A model generated the notes under the pieces. It worked only from the letters and a program-made list of their open reading frames with translations, did no database searches and had not been told where the DNA came from. Below, piece by piece: positions 15,720-24,050 of a stretch of 64,000 bases of DNA. A program made the position numbers and the translations under genes. How positions within the stretch are numbered: position 1 is the stretch's first letter; each line of letters begins with the position of its first letter. This DNA comes from Stenotrophomonas lactitubi (GTDB taxonomy: Bacteria > Pseudomonadota > Gammaproteobacteria > Xanthomonadales > Xanthomonadaceae), in NCBI RefSeq assembly GCF_002803515.1, contig NZ_PHQX01000001.1:3162001-3226000 (forward strand). Direction: 5' to 3'.

Positions 15720-16112
15720 ATGACAGTTGGCACCTTCCTCTTCCTGCTTGTCCTGAGCGCAGCCGTACTGGTCGCCATCGGCACCAGCCGAGCATTTCAG
15801 TCCCGAAGCCAGCGGGAGGCCTTCGGTCGGGACTTTGAACGCTCCTACTACGGTGCCCCAGGCGGCTTGGCGATGTCCGTCGAGCGGTCCAGGTTGAAGA
15901 TCCGTGCTCGCAATGCAGTCAAGATCTACCCGCTGGCGGATGTGCGCTCGTGGGAGAAGCATTGGCACAACTCAAAGCGTCAGGGGACGCTGATTGTGAG
16001 TGTCCGGGATACGGATCACCCCGTGTGGTCCATCCCGTTCCAAAGCGAGAACGAGATGAATCAGTGGTATGAAGTCTTGAATCAGGCGATCAACGAGGGT
16101 GGAAAGCCCTGA
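15720..16112 (+). CDS. Membrane-anchored small protein
   Basis: 130 aa. A single N-terminal membrane segment (about residues 4-22, GTFLFLLVLSAAVLVAIGT) is followed by a soluble domain of about 100 residues that ends in an amphipathic helix (ENEMNQWYEVLNQAI). The soluble part has the strand pattern of a small PH-like domain (RSRLKIRARNAVKIYPL, GTLIVSVRDTDHPVWSIPF); this is a guess from pattern. It follows the lipoprotein gene on the same strand. Confidence 0.6.
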   Translation: MTVGTFLFLLVLSAAVLVAIGTSRAFQSRSQREAFGRDFERSYYGAPGGLAMSVERSRLKIRARNAVKIYPLADVRSWEKHWHNSKRQGTLIVSVRDTDHPVWSIPFQSENEMNQWYEVLNQAINEGGKP

Positions 16113-16200
16113 TTCCGATTTGCAGGCAACGCTCGATCTTGACCGCAATGCGTTTTGTGCTACGAATCAGGGAACTCCACAACTTGGATTCCTTGCCATC

Positions 16201-16407
16201 ATGCACATCGCCAGTCACTCCGCACCTCCACTCGACGAACAAGAAGCGCAGCGTCGCCAGACCCATGTAGAAAGCTGGATTTCGCAGCAGAACGCCGCTG
16301 GATTCGGAGTGGACCAGCACATGGCAACCGCGCTCAATGCGTATCTCGACGGTCTTGTGTCCCTACCGGAGCTCTTGACCGAGCTTCGCCGTCCATACCT
16401 GCACTGA
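16201..16407 (+). CDS. VbhA-like orphan antitoxin domain protein
   Basis: 68 aa. The order of a helix with QEAQRRQTHVESWISQQNAAGF followed by MATALNAYLDGLVSLPELL resembles the VbhA family, small inhibitors of Fic toxins that are common on mobilizable DNA, often beside relaxase genes. No Fic protein is encoded in the window. The gene overlaps the 3' end of the second relaxase on the opposite strand by 74 bp. The ATG at 16201 is the best start, but the site before it is weak. Confidence 0.5.
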   Translation: MHIASHSAPPLDEQEAQRRQTHVESWISQQNAAGFGVDQHMATALNAYLDGLVSLPELLTELRRPYLH

Positions 16408-17227
16408 TCTCTCTATCACGCAGAGAGCCTGCTAACGGAGACGGCGCAAGCTCGATGCCGCTCGCAACCGCGTTGATCGCTCCGACGCCTTTCTCTCGGC
16501 GCGCCTGCTCGGCTGTGTGCTCCTCAGGGATTGCCAGGAGGCTGCCTTCCTTACGGTAGCGCTCCAAAAGCTGCTCAAAGCTCGCCAGCCCTTTGACGAA
16601 GATCCCCTCATCTCGGCGCACGGCAATTCGTTGGCTCAGTTCACTGCGCTCTGCTCTGGTTTCCGCCTGGTTGCGGGCCAAGTGGGAATGGATGCGGTCG
16701 GAGATCATGGCGCGGATCCACTCAATCTCGCCTTTGCCATTGATACGCCCGTCCAGGACTCGCGTCTTGGCTGCCAGCCCAGAGGCCTCCATGCGCCTAG
16801 TCGTTGCCAACAGATGAGCGTAGAAGTAGCGAGGATCGTTCTTGGTTGGCCGGTGATGGCTCGCTTGTAGCGCAAAGCCATACCGCTTGATCAGCGCATG
16901 CGACACATCGAGAACGAGATCCCAGCGGCGTCTGTCGTCTAGCTCGTGCGGTAAGGCGATGGTGAAGTCGCGACATACGGTGCTGTTGCGACGACGCTCC
17001 GCCGCCTCCGCCGCCGCCCACAGACGCTGCGGGTCATTGGTCCATGCAGGTGATCCAGTGGGGGCCAAGCAGCAGGCCTGAATGATTCCAGCCCTGCCCC
17101 GGTAGTCATGCTTGACGTCGGATCTGGGATCAGTGAGCAGAAAACCGCCCCGGTAGGCGGCTGCTGCGAGAGCGGAATGACCCTTAGCTCGGCTGTAAGT
17201 TTTGATGCGTGTGTGTTCGATAGTCAT
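16334..17227 (-). CDS. Second MobA/MobL-like protein with degraded histidine motif
   Basis: 297 aa. The first 150 residues align by eye with the MobQ relaxase at 11852-13480: YSRAKGHSALAAAAYRGGF against FSRGKGDSSVAAAAYRAGF, and CRDFTIALPHELD against CREIEVSLPHSLS. Where the active relaxase has NHHVHLL, this one has YFYAHLL (about 134-140), losing two histidines of the metal site. The protein is also about half the length. It is likely inactive as a nickase or has gained another role, and may be a decaying remnant of a second element. ATG at 17227 follows a GGAAG site. Confidence 0.75.
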   Translation of the reverse strand: MTIEHTRIKTYSRAKGHSALAAAAYRGGFLLTDPRSDVKHDYRGRAGIIQACCLAPTGSPAWTNDPQRLWAAAEAAERRRNSTVCRDFTIALPHELDDRRRWDLVLDVSHALIKRYGFALQASHHRPTKNDPRYFYAHLLATTRRMEASGLAAKTRVLDGRINGKGEIEWIRAMISDRIHSHLARNQAETRAERSELSQRIAVRRDEGIFVKGLASFEQLLERYRKEGSLLAIPEEHTAEQARREKGVGAINAVASGIELAPSPLAGSLRDREISAGMDGEARSRAPVGTQDRRDTH

Positions 17228-17435
17228 AAGGCTTCCAGTGTCTTAGTCCATTGGTTATGGCTCAAGATTTAAGAAGCGCAATAGCTCGAAAACACCTTAT
17301 TTATGGCGCTTTTGTTGCCTGTTATGGTTCACATACGGAACTACTGACTAGCGAAAATTGGGCTGTCGCCTTTGCACTAGACACATACTCACCCGCCGCA
17401 ATGACAAACCATGTGCTACCGGAGAAGGGGTAACG

Positions 17436-17558
17436 ATGCCAATAGACACCACTCCCTCAGAGATTCATCTTCGACAGGCTCTGACAGATCGACTGGCGGG
17501 TCTCGGATGCTCCGGTGCACCAATTCTAGAAGAAGACAAGCGCATGGAAAGAACATGA
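17436..17558 (+). CDS. Possible 40-residue protein
   Basis: A short frame (MPIDTTPSEIHLRQALTDRL...) preceded by a strong GGAGAAGGGG site 5 nt before the ATG. It sits alone between the second relaxase gene and the DUF3010-like gene. The sequence is helical and charged; no family is seen. The rest of 17228-17759 shows no gene. Confidence 0.35.
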   Translation: MPIDTTPSEIHLRQALTDRLAGLGCSGAPILEEDKRMERT

Positions 17559-17759
17559 TTCCTCAGCGAGCGCCGCGCCCCCCGTTAGCTTGAACGCATT
17601 TCCAAGTCAGTCGCATAAAGAGTTGCGTCCTTGACCATGCTGGCAGATGGCCTGCAACCGTAGATCCGCTGGCAATAAAGGATGCGAGTTAGATTCATGA
17701 CACAGCCCCGCCGCACAATGTTACGATCTTCGACTCTCAGCCGAACAGGGATGTAAGCA

Positions 17760-18236
17760 ATGTCAAGGCGATTTGCGAGTCTGATCGTTGTCGGGGATAA
17801 AATAACGCTCGTACAGGCCGATGTGCCAGATGATGAATCCAATGCCATAGTTATCACTCTTGACGACACCTGGAAATTGCAGAAAGATGGTCGACCGGAT
17901 GCCTATGACGTGCTGTACAAACGCTGCACAAGTTACTTTTCTGGTCAGAAAATAGATCAGATTGTGATCAAGGCGAGTGCCGTATCCCAAGGATCCGCGA
18001 CCATGGCACTACTGCGGAGCGCCGAGACTCGAGGGGTGGTCATCGCAGCCGCTGCGTCAACCAATAAGAATGTGGCAATACTTTCGAAAGCCGGTATCAG
18101 CAAGACCTATGGTGACCGTAAGGTTGACGAATATATTAGTGATGAGAATTTTTGGAAAACCCACACGCAGGGAGCTCCACTGCGGAAGGCAAGCCGGGAA
18201 GGCGCCGTATTGATCCTGGCGCAGAGGAGTATTTGA
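17760..18236 (+). CDS. Possible DUF3010-like (RNase H-fold) protein
   Basis: 158 aa. An initial strand pair (RFASLIVVGDKITLVQAD), then a helix, then KIDQIVIKASAVSQGSATMALLRSAETRG gives the strand-helix rhythm of DUF3010 and related RuvC/RNase H-like folds. The acidic active-site residues of true nucleases are not clear, so catalysis is uncertain. The stop codon overlaps the start of a Ser/Thr kinase gene by one base (TGATG), so the two are translationally coupled and probably work together. AGGGATG precedes the ATG. Confidence 0.5.
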   Translation: MSRRFASLIVVGDKITLVQADVPDDESNAIVITLDDTWKLQKDGRPDAYDVLYKRCTSYFSGQKIDQIVIKASAVSQGSATMALLRSAETRGVVIAAAASTNKNVAILSKAGISKTYGDRKVDEYISDENFWKTHTQGAPLRKASREGAVLILAQRSI

Positions 18237-19267
18237 TGGCCGGTGTCGTTCCTGCCCTTCAAATAGGCCAGAAGCTAGGGGCTGGACATTTCGGCGTTGT
18301 GTACTTAGGCAATGACAGTATCCACGGTGAAGTCGCGGTCAAGGTCCTCGAACGGAAGGCCGGACAAGATGACGCCGAGTGGGATTTGCATAAAGCAAGC
18401 TTTCTATCCGAGGCGCAGAACCTCTCGAAAGCTAAGCACCCAAATGTGGTCCAAGTATTCCATATAGAGGAGCTTCCAGGCGGTCAGAGCATTCGTTTCT
18501 GCATGGCCTATTGTCCTGGGGGTTCCCTGCAAGCCCTCTATGAGCAAGGGCCAATGAATCTGAAATCAGTCCGCAAGATTGCGACAGAGGTTGCGATAGG
18601 CCTTGGTGCGCTACACACCCGAGGATTGCTTCACCGCGATATCAAGCCTGGCAACATCTTGATTGATAGCCAAGGCACTGCACAAATTGGGGATTTCGGC
18701 CTAGTCACTGATCGGTTGATCGCAGGCTACGGATCCGTGGCCGGATACTCGGACCATATCGCTTATGAAGTGTGGGGAGGAGCACCAACGAGCGTCAAGA
18801 CAGACTTTTGGGCCTTTGGCATGACTCTTTTCCGCCTCCTTCATGGCAAAGACTGGTATGAGCGGAGTCCTGCACCTAGAAGCGTCGTTGCTAACGGTGG
18901 CTTTGTTAATTCTCTGACTTGGCTTCCGCACATACCAAAAGCGTGGCGTTCCGCTATCAGACGCATGCTAAACGATGACCCAAAGGCACGCTATCAGAGC
19001 GACCAGCAGCTTCTCAATGCTCTTTCTAACTTGCCTATCCCAGCATGGACTGTGACCGTGTCCCCTGCGAAGGTAGTTTGGGAGATGCTTGATGGGACGA
19101 GGAAAAAGATCGTCGAGTGGACGACGCATTCAGCCCGCAGCCACAGCTGGTCGGCGTGGAGTGAGCCTGTCCGGGGGAGTGGCAGAAAGCGCACGCTGGG
19201 TGGATCGGGGGGCACGATTGGGAAAGTCGAAGTGCTTCGACAGTTGAACGGCTTCTTTGACCCTTAA
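18236..19267 (+). CDS. Ser/Thr protein kinase
   Basis: 343 aa. The kinase domain (about residues 8-265) has GAGHFGVVY (glycine loop), VAVKVL (ATP lysine), HRDIKPGN (catalytic loop) and IGDFGLV (metal-binding DFG), so it should be active. The C-terminal 80 residues are basic and unusual (GTRKKIVEWTTHSARSH, GSGRKRTLGGSGGTIG), with no membrane segment or PASTA repeats. Its coupling to a DUF3010-like gene and its place on a defence-bearing island suggest an abortive-infection-type kinase module, though this is inferred. Confidence 0.88.
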   Translation: MAGVVPALQIGQKLGAGHFGVVYLGNDSIHGEVAVKVLERKAGQDDAEWDLHKASFLSEAQNLSKAKHPNVVQVFHIEELPGGQSIRFCMAYCPGGSLQALYEQGPMNLKSVRKIATEVAIGLGALHTRGLLHRDIKPGNILIDSQGTAQIGDFGLVTDRLIAGYGSVAGYSDHIAYEVWGGAPTSVKTDFWAFGMTLFRLLHGKDWYERSPAPRSVVANGGFVNSLTWLPHIPKAWRSAIRRMLNDDPKARYQSDQQLLNALSNLPIPAWTVTVSPAKVVWEMLDGTRKKIVEWTTHSARSHSWSAWSEPVRGSGRKRTLGGSGGTIGKVEVLRQLNGFFDP

Positions 19268-19282
19268 CTGTTCAGATCGGCT

Positions 19283-19615
19283 CTACTTCACCTTGCGGTG
19301 ACTTTGACGAAGCGCCCAAGGCAGTAAGTATGGCCCCGACGCATCTTGAGGCGTGAGCGGCATGAGCCCAAATACAGCAGACGCAGCACCCCTTCTCGAC
19401 GCGGAACACGATGGGCAATAGGCATCGGTAGCTACCACACCTTGGGGTGGTAGCCACGAACGACCGCAATAACGACACTTAGGCCGCGTCACAGTGAGAG
19501 ACGCGGCACGGGGCAGGACTCGTTCGCCCTTCGTCTTACTTCTACTGGTGACTGTGCGCTCTCCCATTTGAACAACATAGCAACAATCATCGGCTGCGCA
19601 AGAGCTCATGGCCAT
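19283..19615 (-). CDS. Small zinc-ribbon protein
   Basis: 110 aa. Two CxxC pairs (CRYCGRSW and YCPSCS, about 16 residues apart) form a likely zinc ribbon in a basic protein; two more cysteines near the N-terminus may be outside the true start. It is convergent with the kinase gene, ending 15 bp from it. No family is assigned, and there is no clear ribosome site, so the start (19615 or an internal codon) is uncertain. Confidence 0.45.
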   Translation of the reverse strand: MAMSSCAADDCCYVVQMGERTVTSRSKTKGERVLPRAASLTVTRPKCRYCGRSWLPPQGVVATDAYCPSCSASRRGAASAVFGLMPLTPQDASGPYLLPWALRQSHRKVK

Positions 19616-20070
19616 GTGACGATCTGAGAACAGCCCGCATATGAACCCAGTTATGTCTCAAAAGATGAGACTGACCTGCGCCAGGCTCTCCTTGTGTGCA
19701 CATATGCCGGTAGCGTCGGACTGAATTGCCTAACTGCCTTCTTAAGATAGATTACTTAAGGCAAGCACCCATCCATTTATGTTGCGTTCATTTTCTTGGT
19801 GTGAGAAATGTCTCACTTTCCGCCATTATTTTACTTTTAAACACTATAAGCACGTCTATGGATATTTGAGCAGGCTTAGGCCAGATGCCTTGCAATTGCT
19901 AAGTGATTAAGAATATTTATTATGAAACTAATTAAGCCTTTTGCCATCCAACAACACAAAAATAGGCAATGACTTAGGCAATCTTTCGGACGTAAATTCT
20001 GTCTCGATTTTGGATTGACGAAAAATCGTGCTGCCTTATCAAAGATCTACCTCCTCATACCGGATAGTAG
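19616..20070. other. AT-rich intergenic stretch with inverted repeats
   Basis: About 450 bases with noticeably lower GC than the rest of the window and no gene. Related short palindromes occur: GTCTCA-N5-TGAGAC near 19653 and GTGAGA-N4-TCTCAC near 19801. TTAGGC motifs recur near 19876 and 19974. It probably holds the promoter and control sites of the recombinase at 20071. Confidence 0.4.
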
Positions 20071-21462
20071 ATGCTCTCTCAAAACTCCCAATTGGCGCAT
20101 TACATCGAAGATCCATTCGGCGATCTGTTTATCGAAGAAGTTAGCCACGGCAAATCAAGCTTTAGAAACATCCGGATTACCAGCCAGGCAGGCGCCGTTT
20201 ACTTTCAGAACCTCGTCCAAGCGACGCTAGACGACCATGAGCGCAAAAGACGGCTTCGCAGATCAGGCACGCGCTATCCCGAGCCTTTGCCTCCGGCAAC
20301 CCCGGCTCGGCTTCTTTCGAAAGAAACAGAAGATTTCCTCAACGACAAAAAACGGCAGAATCGCGAGCAGACAACCATTGATGCATATCGCCGAACGCTT
20401 GCGATCCTGCAACGCGTCACTGGCGATATCTCCGTTGCAGGCATCAATCACACGCATATTTACGAAATGTGGGATCTGCTTCGGTGGGCACCAGAGGACT
20501 TCATGTCCAACCCCGCCTATCAGAAGCTGGATGCTAAAGGGCTGATCGCGAAGGGGCAGGCACTTGGCAGAACTCAGCCCGCCAACGCAACGCTTGAATT
20601 GCACCGCCGTCTATTGACCGCCTTCTTCAATACGCTGCACGAGGCCGGAGCCATCCCACATTCGCCGATGACTTCCTTCAAAGCCCCTCGTAAAGATCTT
20701 GTCGTTGATCCAGAAGAGCCAGAGCGACTGCTCTCCCAGGAGGAAATCCAGAAGATCTTTGCACCTGAGACCTTTATCCCTTGGGCCAAGAAGTATCCGC
20801 ACCGCTTGTGGTGTCCGCTGATCGCACTCTACACAGGAGCCCGCATCAATGAAATTGCCCAGCTCAAAGCTAGTGACATCGTCCAGGACCAAGGGGTTTG
20901 GTGCTTCTCGATCCAAAAGACAGTGGATGCAGATTTAGCGGGAAGCATCGGCAAACGCTCACGGCAGAAGCTCAAAGGCAAGAGTGCCATCCGCAAAGTG
21001 CCCATCCACAGCAGCCTGATTGAGGCAGGCTTCCTGGACTTCTTAGCCGACATCGAGGCCTGCGGACATCCTCGCCTCTTCCCCAATCTGTCAGCGGGCA
21101 CCTGCCGGCAAACCGGAGAGCCCAATGGTCGTTACAGCCAGGGGTTCGTCAATCAGTTCGCCAAATACATGAAAGAGTTGGGCTTTGGCAAAGGCATCGG
21201 CTCCCATGCGTTCCGTCATACGCTCGCCACTGAACTGGATGCAAAGGGCGTGCGAGTCGAGCACATCGCGTTGATCACAGGCCATTCGCTCAACAAGAGA
21301 GCGCCCGTGCTCCAAGAGAACTACGTGCACAAGTCAGCGGCCAATGTGCGGAAGATCCAAGTTGAAGCGCTGGCGCAATATCAGCCGTCAGTGACATTAC
21401 CGAGCTACGTGCGCGGACAGTTTAAAGAACGGTTAAGCAAAGAGGCAAAGATGTATCCGTAA
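20071..21462 (+). CDS. Tyrosine recombinase 1
   Basis: 463 aa. A core-binding SAM-like domain (about residues 85-210) is followed by a catalytic domain with ALYTGARINE (first Arg), SHAFRHT (HxxR), TGHS (second His) and ENYVHK (nucleophilic Tyr). All catalytic residues are present. It belongs to the long integrases with an extra N-terminal domain common in proteobacterial islands. It is convergent with the second recombinase at 22115 and may be the integrase of an older nested element or a partner in excision. Confidence 0.88.
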   Translation: MLSQNSQLAHYIEDPFGDLFIEEVSHGKSSFRNIRITSQAGAVYFQNLVQATLDDHERKRRLRRSGTRYPEPLPPATPARLLSKETEDFLNDKKRQNREQTTIDAYRRTLAILQRVTGDISVAGINHTHIYEMWDLLRWAPEDFMSNPAYQKLDAKGLIAKGQALGRTQPANATLELHRRLLTAFFNTLHEAGAIPHSPMTSFKAPRKDLVVDPEEPERLLSQEEIQKIFAPETFIPWAKKYPHRLWCPLIALYTGARINEIAQLKASDIVQDQGVWCFSIQKTVDADLAGSIGKRSRQKLKGKSAIRKVPIHSSLIEAGFLDFLADIEACGHPRLFPNLSAGTCRQTGEPNGRYSQGFVNQFAKYMKELGFGKGIGSHAFRHTLATELDAKGVRVEHIALITGHSLNKRAPVLQENYVHKSAANVRKIQVEALAQYQPSVTLPSYVRGQFKERLSKEAKMYP

Positions 21463-21529
21463 CCAACCCGCATCGAGTAATCATAATTTCAGCGAGTCGA
21501 CAGAGACGGGCATCGCCAATATATTGAAC

Positions 21530-21892
21530 TCATGCCTTTGCTGAGAAATGACTCCATTGATCTACATGTTGAAGAACGGCAGCATCGCCAGTGTCGTTCC
21601 AGATTGCAGACTTTAATCCCCAAAAGAAGCGGTGAACGGTTTCCCCGTTGGCGTTTTTAACCGTGGCCTGCTTGCCGATGCCTGTCCACAAGGATACCAA
21701 GTCTCCCTTCGACACCTCCTTATCCGGGAACCAGTAAACATGACGGAGTTTGTTGGAGACAGTGTTGTCCTTTATATAGGTTGTATCACTCAACTGATAC
21801 TTGCCGATATCACAATCATCCAACACACGGAGCAGAACGTATTCTTTGCTCTCGTCCCCGTGACCATGAATTGAAACAATTTTGACCTTCAT
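21530..21892 (-). CDS. Small protein of unknown function, possibly lamin-tail-like
   Basis: About 120 aa. The pattern is beta-rich: KVKIVSIHGHG..EYVLLRVLDDCDIGKY, then WFPDKEVSKGDLVSLWTG, then VHRFFWGLKSAIWNDTGD near the end. The closing W-N-D-x-GD segment is like the lamin-tail domain found in extracellular and nuclease-associated bacterial proteins, but there is no signal peptide. Two ATG codons (21895, 21892) follow GGAG; the second has the better spacing. It lies between the two recombinase genes. Confidence 0.55.
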   Translation of the reverse strand: MKVKIVSIHGHGDESKEYVLLRVLDDCDIGKYQLSDTTYIKDNTVSNKLRHVYWFPDKEVSKGDLVSLWTGIGKQATVKNANGETVHRFFWGLKSAIWNDTGDAAVLQHVDQWSHFSAKA

Positions 21893-22114
21893 CATATGAC
21901 TCCACGCTTTGAATAGGTTTGTCGATGAACATCACTCATGACCCCGCATTTAGCAAGTCATCCCTCCTCACTGAGTGCAGGCCTTATCTGCATGCTACTG
22001 TTGCCGGTGCTGAGTGAACTGTCTGAATGCATCCGCGAACTCCTCCATATACTGCCGTGTGCTTTCCTAGAGGACCACAAGCGTCAGGCCCGTTGACTCG
22101 GTGCTGGCGCGCCA

Positions 22115-23767
22115 TTACGGGCTGGAACGTCTGGCAGCAACTGCCCTCGCCTCCCGCGCGGCGAGGACGGATGCCCGCTTCAACTGCGCGCCAAATTGCG
22201 AGGAGCAATAGGTCGGGAGCACAACGGAAGGCGTAAAGAGCGCCAGCGTGTCAACGCGCTCTTGGAGCGTCTCTGGCTCGCAAAACGCGGGAACCGGCAG
22301 ACCATCCCTGTCCACATACACCCTGCGCAGCGTCGTCCCGGGCGGCTTGTAGTGCCCTGAGATGCGACCAATCACAGGCTCTCGCTGCTCAGGCTTCATC
22401 CCGGTTGCGGCCAGCGCCCGATCCAGGTGGGTGATGAGGTAGTGCCTAAATGCATGAAATCCCATGCCAGGATCAACAATGCCTTGGTCTTTCACATAGG
22501 CCGAGAACTGCCGACTGAGCTGCCTGCCCAGCCCAAGCCCTGTGGAGTTCGGCAGATTGGGGAAGAGCCGCTCGTGTCCAGCCGTTCGCACGTCTTCCAC
22601 ATAGGCCATAAAGCCCGCATCCAACAGCGGCTGGGCCAATGGCACAAAGCGGCGGCTGTTTTGGTTCTTAACTTTGTTGCCCTCGCCTTCCGTCGTGACG
22701 ACAAAGCCCCAGATGCCTTCCACCGCCTGGATGTCGGCAACTCGAAGCTGCGCCACCTCAGTCACGCGGGCGCCACTATAGAGACCGATCATTGGACCGA
22801 ACCAGCGGTGTGGCCACTTCGACGCCCAGGGCACAAACCCAGCGCCGAACACCGCTTTGAGCTCCGCATGCGAAAAAGGTCGACCCGTCGCCGCCTCGGT
22901 CTTCGCCGAAGGGCGAACTATAGCGGCCATCAGATCGCGATCCAGCACTCCGGCAGCATGCAGATGGCGAACGAACACGGCCATTCGATCCCAATGCTTG
23001 CTCAACGTCCATGCCTTAGGCGGCGGCTCCCCGTTCGCTTTGGAATGAGCGACCGTCTGCTTGACGCTCAATGTGCGGTATTCGGCGCGCTGCGTCGCGT
23101 TCTTCGGCCAGTGCTGCACGCCGTCCAATAGCGCCCTGACATGATCAACCGTCAGCCCAGCCGCTGGCAGATCCCCAACGAGTCCGAGCAGGATGCGAAG
23201 CGTCTGGCGGCTTTCGATGATGGTCTTCGGATCGCGCTTTGCACGACGCAGATCATCCAAATGCTGGTCAATCGCGTGAGATAGCGTTACTCCTCCCTTT
23301 GGGGGCGCTACGGTCTGAGTCACCTGGCCTTTGATGACCTCGTTGCGCCAGCCTGATCCCGCTGCTTGATCCGCTGGCTCCGTTTCATTTAACGATGAAG
23401 CAGACAACCCCAAGAGGCTGGCAAGCAGCGCCGCATCATGGGGCGTATCAACCTGGGCGCGCCCAATTCGCTCTCCGTTGGGAAGCGAAATGTTCTCCAA
23501 GGTGAGCTCACGCAGCTGCCCCAAGGCGACTTTACGCAGCAGTTCATCCAGTTCCTTCTTGTCCACGAGTCTTCCTGCACGCATCGCGCTGAACGTATCG
23601 GAGAGTGCCACGCTCATGCACGCCGCCGCCAGTCGTGCGCGATCACCGGAGGGCAAACCCAGCGCACGGACGATGAAGCGACAACCCAAGCGGGATCGAA
23701 GGTCAAGAGGAACAAGGAAGCGGGCGTAGAGCCCTGATGGGCGCGCAAGAAGAAGCGGCTTTGGCAT
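22115..23767 (-). CDS. int: Tyrosine recombinase 2, integrase of the island
   Basis: 550 aa. N-terminal segment PLLLARPSGLYARFLVPLDLR is typical of tRNA-targeting island integrases, followed by a core-binding domain and a catalytic domain with GLYSGARVTE (Arg), GFHAFRHY (HxxR), RISGHY (His) and RRVYVDRD (Tyr). It lies directly beside the tRNA-Gly att site and reads away from it, the standard arrangement. The ATG at 23767 is preceded by GAGG, which is part of the 19-bp arm repeat at 23772-23790, so integrase binding could repress its own synthesis. Confidence 0.92.
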   Translation of the reverse strand: MPKPLLLARPSGLYARFLVPLDLRSRLGCRFIVRALGLPSGDRARLAAACMSVALSDTFSAMRAGRLVDKKELDELLRKVALGQLRELTLENISLPNGERIGRAQVDTPHDAALLASLLGLSASSLNETEPADQAAGSGWRNEVIKGQVTQTVAPPKGGVTLSHAIDQHLDDLRRAKRDPKTIIESRQTLRILLGLVGDLPAAGLTVDHVRALLDGVQHWPKNATQRAEYRTLSVKQTVAHSKANGEPPPKAWTLSKHWDRMAVFVRHLHAAGVLDRDLMAAIVRPSAKTEAATGRPFSHAELKAVFGAGFVPWASKWPHRWFGPMIGLYSGARVTEVAQLRVADIQAVEGIWGFVVTTEGEGNKVKNQNSRRFVPLAQPLLDAGFMAYVEDVRTAGHERLFPNLPNSTGLGLGRQLSRQFSAYVKDQGIVDPGMGFHAFRHYLITHLDRALAATGMKPEQREPVIGRISGHYKPPGTTLRRVYVDRDGLPVPAFCEPETLQERVDTLALFTPSVVLPTYCSSQFGAQLKRASVLAAREARAVAARRSSP

Positions 23768-23771
23768 GGAG

Positions 23772-23790
23772 CGATACCTCAAACGATACC
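23772..23790 (+). repeat. Right copy of 19-bp direct repeat, probable integrase arm site
   Basis: Identical to 3931-3949 and in the same orientation. It overlaps the translation start region of the island integrase, and lies 80 bp from the right att core. Confidence 0.75.
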
Positions 23791-23870
23791 TATGGGAAGG
23801 TCGTTTGAAGGCAGCGTTTTTGACTCAGCACCCTTTGCATTCATGCACTTAGCGGCATGAGCGGGTGGAG

Positions 23871-23887
23871 TGGAGCGGGTGAAGGGA
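23871..23887. other. Right attachment site inside tRNA-Gly
   Basis: TGGAGCGGGTGAAGGGA, differing from the left copy (3848-3864) only at position 23880. It covers the acceptor 3' strand and the start of the T-arm of the tRNA. The single difference makes a C-A mismatch in the acceptor stem, as expected if this end came from the element. Confidence 0.87.
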
Positions 23888-23944
23888 ATCGAACCCTCGT
23901 CAGTAGCTTGGGAAGCTACAGCTCTACCATTGAGCTACGCCCGC
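23871..23944 (-). tRNA. glyT: tRNA-Gly (anticodon CCC)
   Basis: 74 nt including encoded CCA. The acceptor begins GCGGGCG, the D-arm is GCTC...GAGC, the anticodon arm is GTAGC-TTCCCAA-GCTAC with CCC at the middle of the loop, and the T-arm loop is TTCGATT. One acceptor pair (sixth) is C-A, caused by the island-supplied 3' end. The symbol is a conventional guess for the CCC isoacceptor. Confidence 0.93.
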
Positions 23945-24050
23945 GTTGCCCGACAAGTCTATGCGGGGCACGTGTTCAAACGCAACGGGCAGGCCCTTGC
24001 AGCCTGCCCGTCGAGTAGACGGCAAGCCCGCAGGCCTGCCGTCATGTGCA

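Noticed and set aside
17585..17869. 94-codon minus-strand frame overlapping the DUF3010-like gene
   Set aside because: No ribosome site and overlaps a better-supported coupled gene on the other strand.
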